From NCBI RefSeq assembly GCF_042649125.1, contig NZ_JBHRYQ010000001.1:4092001-4156000 (forward strand): DNA of 64,000 nucleotides, read 5' to 3'. Position 1 is the stretch's first letter, and each line of letters opens with the position of its first letter. This DNA is from Leadbetterella lacunae (GTDB lineage: Bacteria > Bacteroidota > Bacteroidia > Cytophagales > Spirosomataceae). Shown in pieces: positions 61,932 to 64,000 of this stretch. The notes under the pieces are model-generated. The model did no database searches. It worked only from the letters and a program-made list of their open reading frames with translations, and had not been told where the DNA came from. Both the position numbers and the translations under genes were made by a program.

Positions 61932-62289
61932 GTGTTTTTGGAGGTTTTTTTATTAAAAACTCTTGCAAAAGTTTGAATAACGCTAAGATTATGAAATGCT
62001 ATTAGAAAATCAAATTATTAAAATGCTAGTGTGCTCATAGCCAGCATATAATTTGCTCTGTTTTTTATAATAGTAAGGTGGGTTTATTAAAAAAGTATTA
62101 AAAATACATTAAAGAATAATTTAATTTATATTAAAATAGTTATATTTTAATGTTGCCGTTTTTCGACCTTTATTTTTCAAATATTAACAAATTCGGTATT
62201 TAATGTTAAGTAATTGTAAGTTTAACATTAGGAATATTAACAATTTACAAAGTTTGTTTTTCTCTGGTTCTTTCTATAAATAGTAATTC
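61932..62289. other. AT-rich upstream region of the second TonB-dependent receptor
   Basis: The gap before the receptor, very AT-rich, holds no supported gene. A short T-rich run at 61934-61960 could end transcription of the preceding gene. A -7 box for the receptor lies at its right end. Confidence 0.4.
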
Positions 62290-62297
62290 TACATTTG
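62290..62297 (+). promoter_or_regulatory. -7 box of the second TonB-dependent receptor
   Basis: An exact TACATTTG match, 34 bases before the start codon; a -33 TTG is not clear at the expected distance. Confidence 0.4.
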
Positions 62298-62330
62298 CGA
62301 CCAAATAGGGGTTGAACTGTTGAATAAACT

Positions 62331-64000
62331 ATGCTTGTGAAAAAAATACTTATATTTATCTTTCTTATTATAAACGTCTTAAATGTTTTTGCGGGTGCTA
62401 TAAAAGGGAAAGTTATTGACTCAGAAAGCAAAGAACCTTTGATAGGGGCTACTGTTTTGTTAGAAAACACTAAAACCGGTACACTATCAAATCTGGACGG
62501 ATCATTCGAATTTAAAAATCTAAAAGTTGGCTCCTATAAGCTCACTGTAAAGTACATTGGATATGAAAGTTTCGAGCAAGTAGTTTCTTTAAATAGTGCA
62601 AATTCTATAGAGGTGATGAGTTTTGCATTGAAAAGTCAAGACTTAATACTTGGCGAAGCTCAGGTGCATGGTTCTGCAAACAGAGAAAATGATGAGTTTG
62701 CCAGAAAATCGGAGCAAAAATCAGACAATGTATTAAATATTATCAGTGCAAAGACCATAGAATTACTACCTGACATTACGGTTGGTAATCTGTTGCAGCG
62801 GGTTTCGGGTGTTTCGGTAATTAGAAACAGCTCAGGCGACGGTCAATATGCGGTAATCAGGGGAATGGACAAGCGTTACAATTATACCTTGGTTAATGGC
62901 ATCAAAATTCCGAGTCCAGACAATAAAAACCGATACGTGCCGATGGATATATTTCCAGCAAATTTGCTGGGAAGGCTAGAAGTTATTAAAGCACTTACAC
63001 CGAGCATGGAAGGTGATGCCATAGGCGGAGCCATGAACATGGTAATGAAAGATGTGCCGGATTATTTGATAGTGGCGGGAACAGTTTCAGGCGGTTACAA
63101 TCAGATTTTGAGTAGTCAGCCGTTTTCGGGATATACCAAAACTCCAAATTTCCAGTCGCCATCAGAAGCTAACGGTTCTAACTATAAGGCTTCTCCAGAA
63201 GATTTTTCGATTAAAACATTGCAATACCGAAATTTCAAGGCTCCCATTAATAGCCTAATGAGTTTTTCGATAGGAAACCGGATTTTCAATCACAAACTGG
63301 GTTTTTTATTGGGTGTTAGTTACCAGAGAGCGTATAGAGGCACAAAATCCTCGTTTTTTAGTCTAAATGGGCAGCCTAGTCCAGATCCAATTCCGAATTC
63401 ACCGCTGTTTGAAACCGTACAAAATCGTACGTACTCCAATCAGCAGGCACGCTTAGGTACCAATCTAAAATTAGATTATCATTTTAATAATAGAAACAAG
63501 ATTAGCTTATTTGGTTTATTCACGCAGTTAGAGGATTGGCAACATCGTCATTTGCTTAGTAATCAGTTAACCAAATATGGCGACGTAGGCAATAACGACC
63601 GTTCGGTGTATCGCAGGCAAAATATTATAAATGCAACCCTGCAAGGCGACCATGCCATTGGAGATAAATTTAACTTGAAGTGGTCCGCTGTGGCTTCAGA
63701 AGCAAAAAGCATTACACCAGACTGGACAGACCTTTCGGTAACATTTCGTACAGTGCAGGGGCCAGACGGAAATGCTATTGAGTCTGCTCGCTATGTAGAT
63801 AACGTTTCTCATATTTGGACGCACAATACCGACCGCGACTATACAGGCTACGTTAATTTGACCTATAATTTTTCTCCAAAAATAGAATTAGCTACAGGCG
63901 GAATGTACCGCGACAAAGACCGTCATAATTACTACAACGACTACACGCTTTCTACGGTTTTAGAAGGTGGGGGGCGTCAGACTTTTACCTCTATAGATCA
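62331..64000 (+). CDS. TonB-dependent outer-membrane receptor, truncated by the window edge
   Basis: The first about 556 residues of a receptor that continues to the right. A signal peptide (MLVKKILIFIFLIINVLNVF) is followed by a carboxypeptidase-regulatory-like domain with GTLSNLDGSFEFKNLKVGSY. A plug follows with VIRGMDKRYNYTLVNGIKIP and LTPSMEGDAIGGAMNM. This plug form is typical of the FecA/PhuR-like TonB receptors of Bacteroidota that take up complexed iron or other ligands. No SusD gene is seen in the visible part. Confidence 0.9.
   Translation, partial: MLVKKILIFIFLIINVLNVFAGAIKGKVIDSESKEPLIGATVLLENTKTGTLSNLDGSFEFKNLKVGSYKLTVKYIGYESFEQVVSLNSANSIEVMSFALKSQDLILGEAQVHGSANRENDEFARKSEQKSDNVLNIISAKTIELLPDITVGNLLQRVSGVSVIRNSSGDGQYAVIRGMDKRYNYTLVNGIKIPSPDNKNRYVPMDIFPANLLGRLEVIKALTPSMEGDAIGGAMNMVMKDVPDYLIVAGTVSGGYNQILSSQPFSGYTKTPNFQSPSEANGSNYKASPEDFSIKTLQYRNFKAPINSLMSFSIGNRIFNHKLGFLLGVSYQRAYRGTKSSFFSLNGQPSPDPIPNSPLFETVQNRTYSNQQARLGTNLKLDYHFNNRNKISLFGLFTQLEDWQHRHLLSNQLTKYGDVGNNDRSVYRRQNIINATLQGDHAIGDKFNLKWSAVASEAKSITPDWTDLSVTFRTVQGPDGNAIESARYVDNVSHIWTHNTDRDYTGYVNLTYNFSPKIELATGGMYRDKDRHNYYNDYTLSTVLEGGGRQTFTSID

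Noticed and set aside
1..64000. CRISPR arrays, tRNA or rRNA genes and prophage
   Set aside because: No regularly spaced repeats, no tRNA cloverleaf with CCA context, no rRNA signature and no phage structural genes were recognised by eye; a tRNAscan-SE or PHASTER-type run would be needed to exclude small ones.

Overview
The window looks like a chromosomal segment of a Bacteroidota, most likely a Cytophagales (Spirosomaceae-like) soil or water organism. The evidence is the low GC content, TAnnTTTG-type -7 promoter boxes, TonB-dependent receptors with a carboxypeptidase-regulatory-like N-terminal domain, a BatA-type aerotolerance protein, many lipoproteins with short lipoboxes, and secreted proteins of the kind used with type IX secretion. 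No rRNA, tRNA, CRISPR array, transposase or phage structural gene was recognised.

Left part (1-31 kb): mostly backbone. It holds the start of a NuoL-like membrane subunit, L-2-hydroxyglutarate oxidase, a CDP-tyvelose-epimerase-like SDR with Phe in place of the catalytic Tyr, a BatA protein, a two-gene unit of an MFS transporter and a kinase-fold protein, TerC, PlsC and GatC, ManC with a DUF3089 hydrolase, a large TonB-dependent receptor with an Ala-rich insertion, TrpA, secreted M20 and M28 peptidases, an amidase, CysS, an Omp85-type barrel, a sugar lactonase and an FGGY kinase. A Rieske lipoprotein / histidine-rich membrane protein / YceI trio and a dicarboxylate symporter follow.

Middle part (32-51.6 kb): carbohydrate and secondary metabolism. 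A pectin-type set (Ldh-family reductase, rhamnogalacturonan acetylesterase-like SGNH, GH88/105) is followed by a UbiA prenyltransferase, type III polyketide synthase, methyltransferase and FAD-oxidoreductase cluster, which probably makes a methylated, oxidised and possibly prenylated phenolic lipid or quinone. After that come a two-domain esterase, a cation/proton antiporter, a large secreted Ig-repeat protein and a GH13_18 (sucrose-phosphorylase-like) enzyme.

The most unusual region is about 52.0-58.6 kb. Six short, AT-rich genes all point the same way, and the units are separated by long imperfect palindromes ending in GTTA-type cores. Several cores are complementary to the start of the same unit, one over 10 of 10 bases. 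This is the layout of integron gene cassettes, but no integrase is visible, so it resembles a CALIN (a cluster of attC sites lacking an integrase). Cargo includes an AIPR-family abortive-infection protein and an AbiGi/DUF2971-like protein, both suggesting phage defence, plus membrane and unknown proteins. A 140-148 bp element occurs twice in it, about 90% identical apart from an 8-base gap.

Right end (58.7-64 kb): backbone resumes with a GH28 polygalacturonase, a DUF2975 / YozG-like HTH pair, an unknown protein, and the start of another TonB-dependent receptor that runs off the window.
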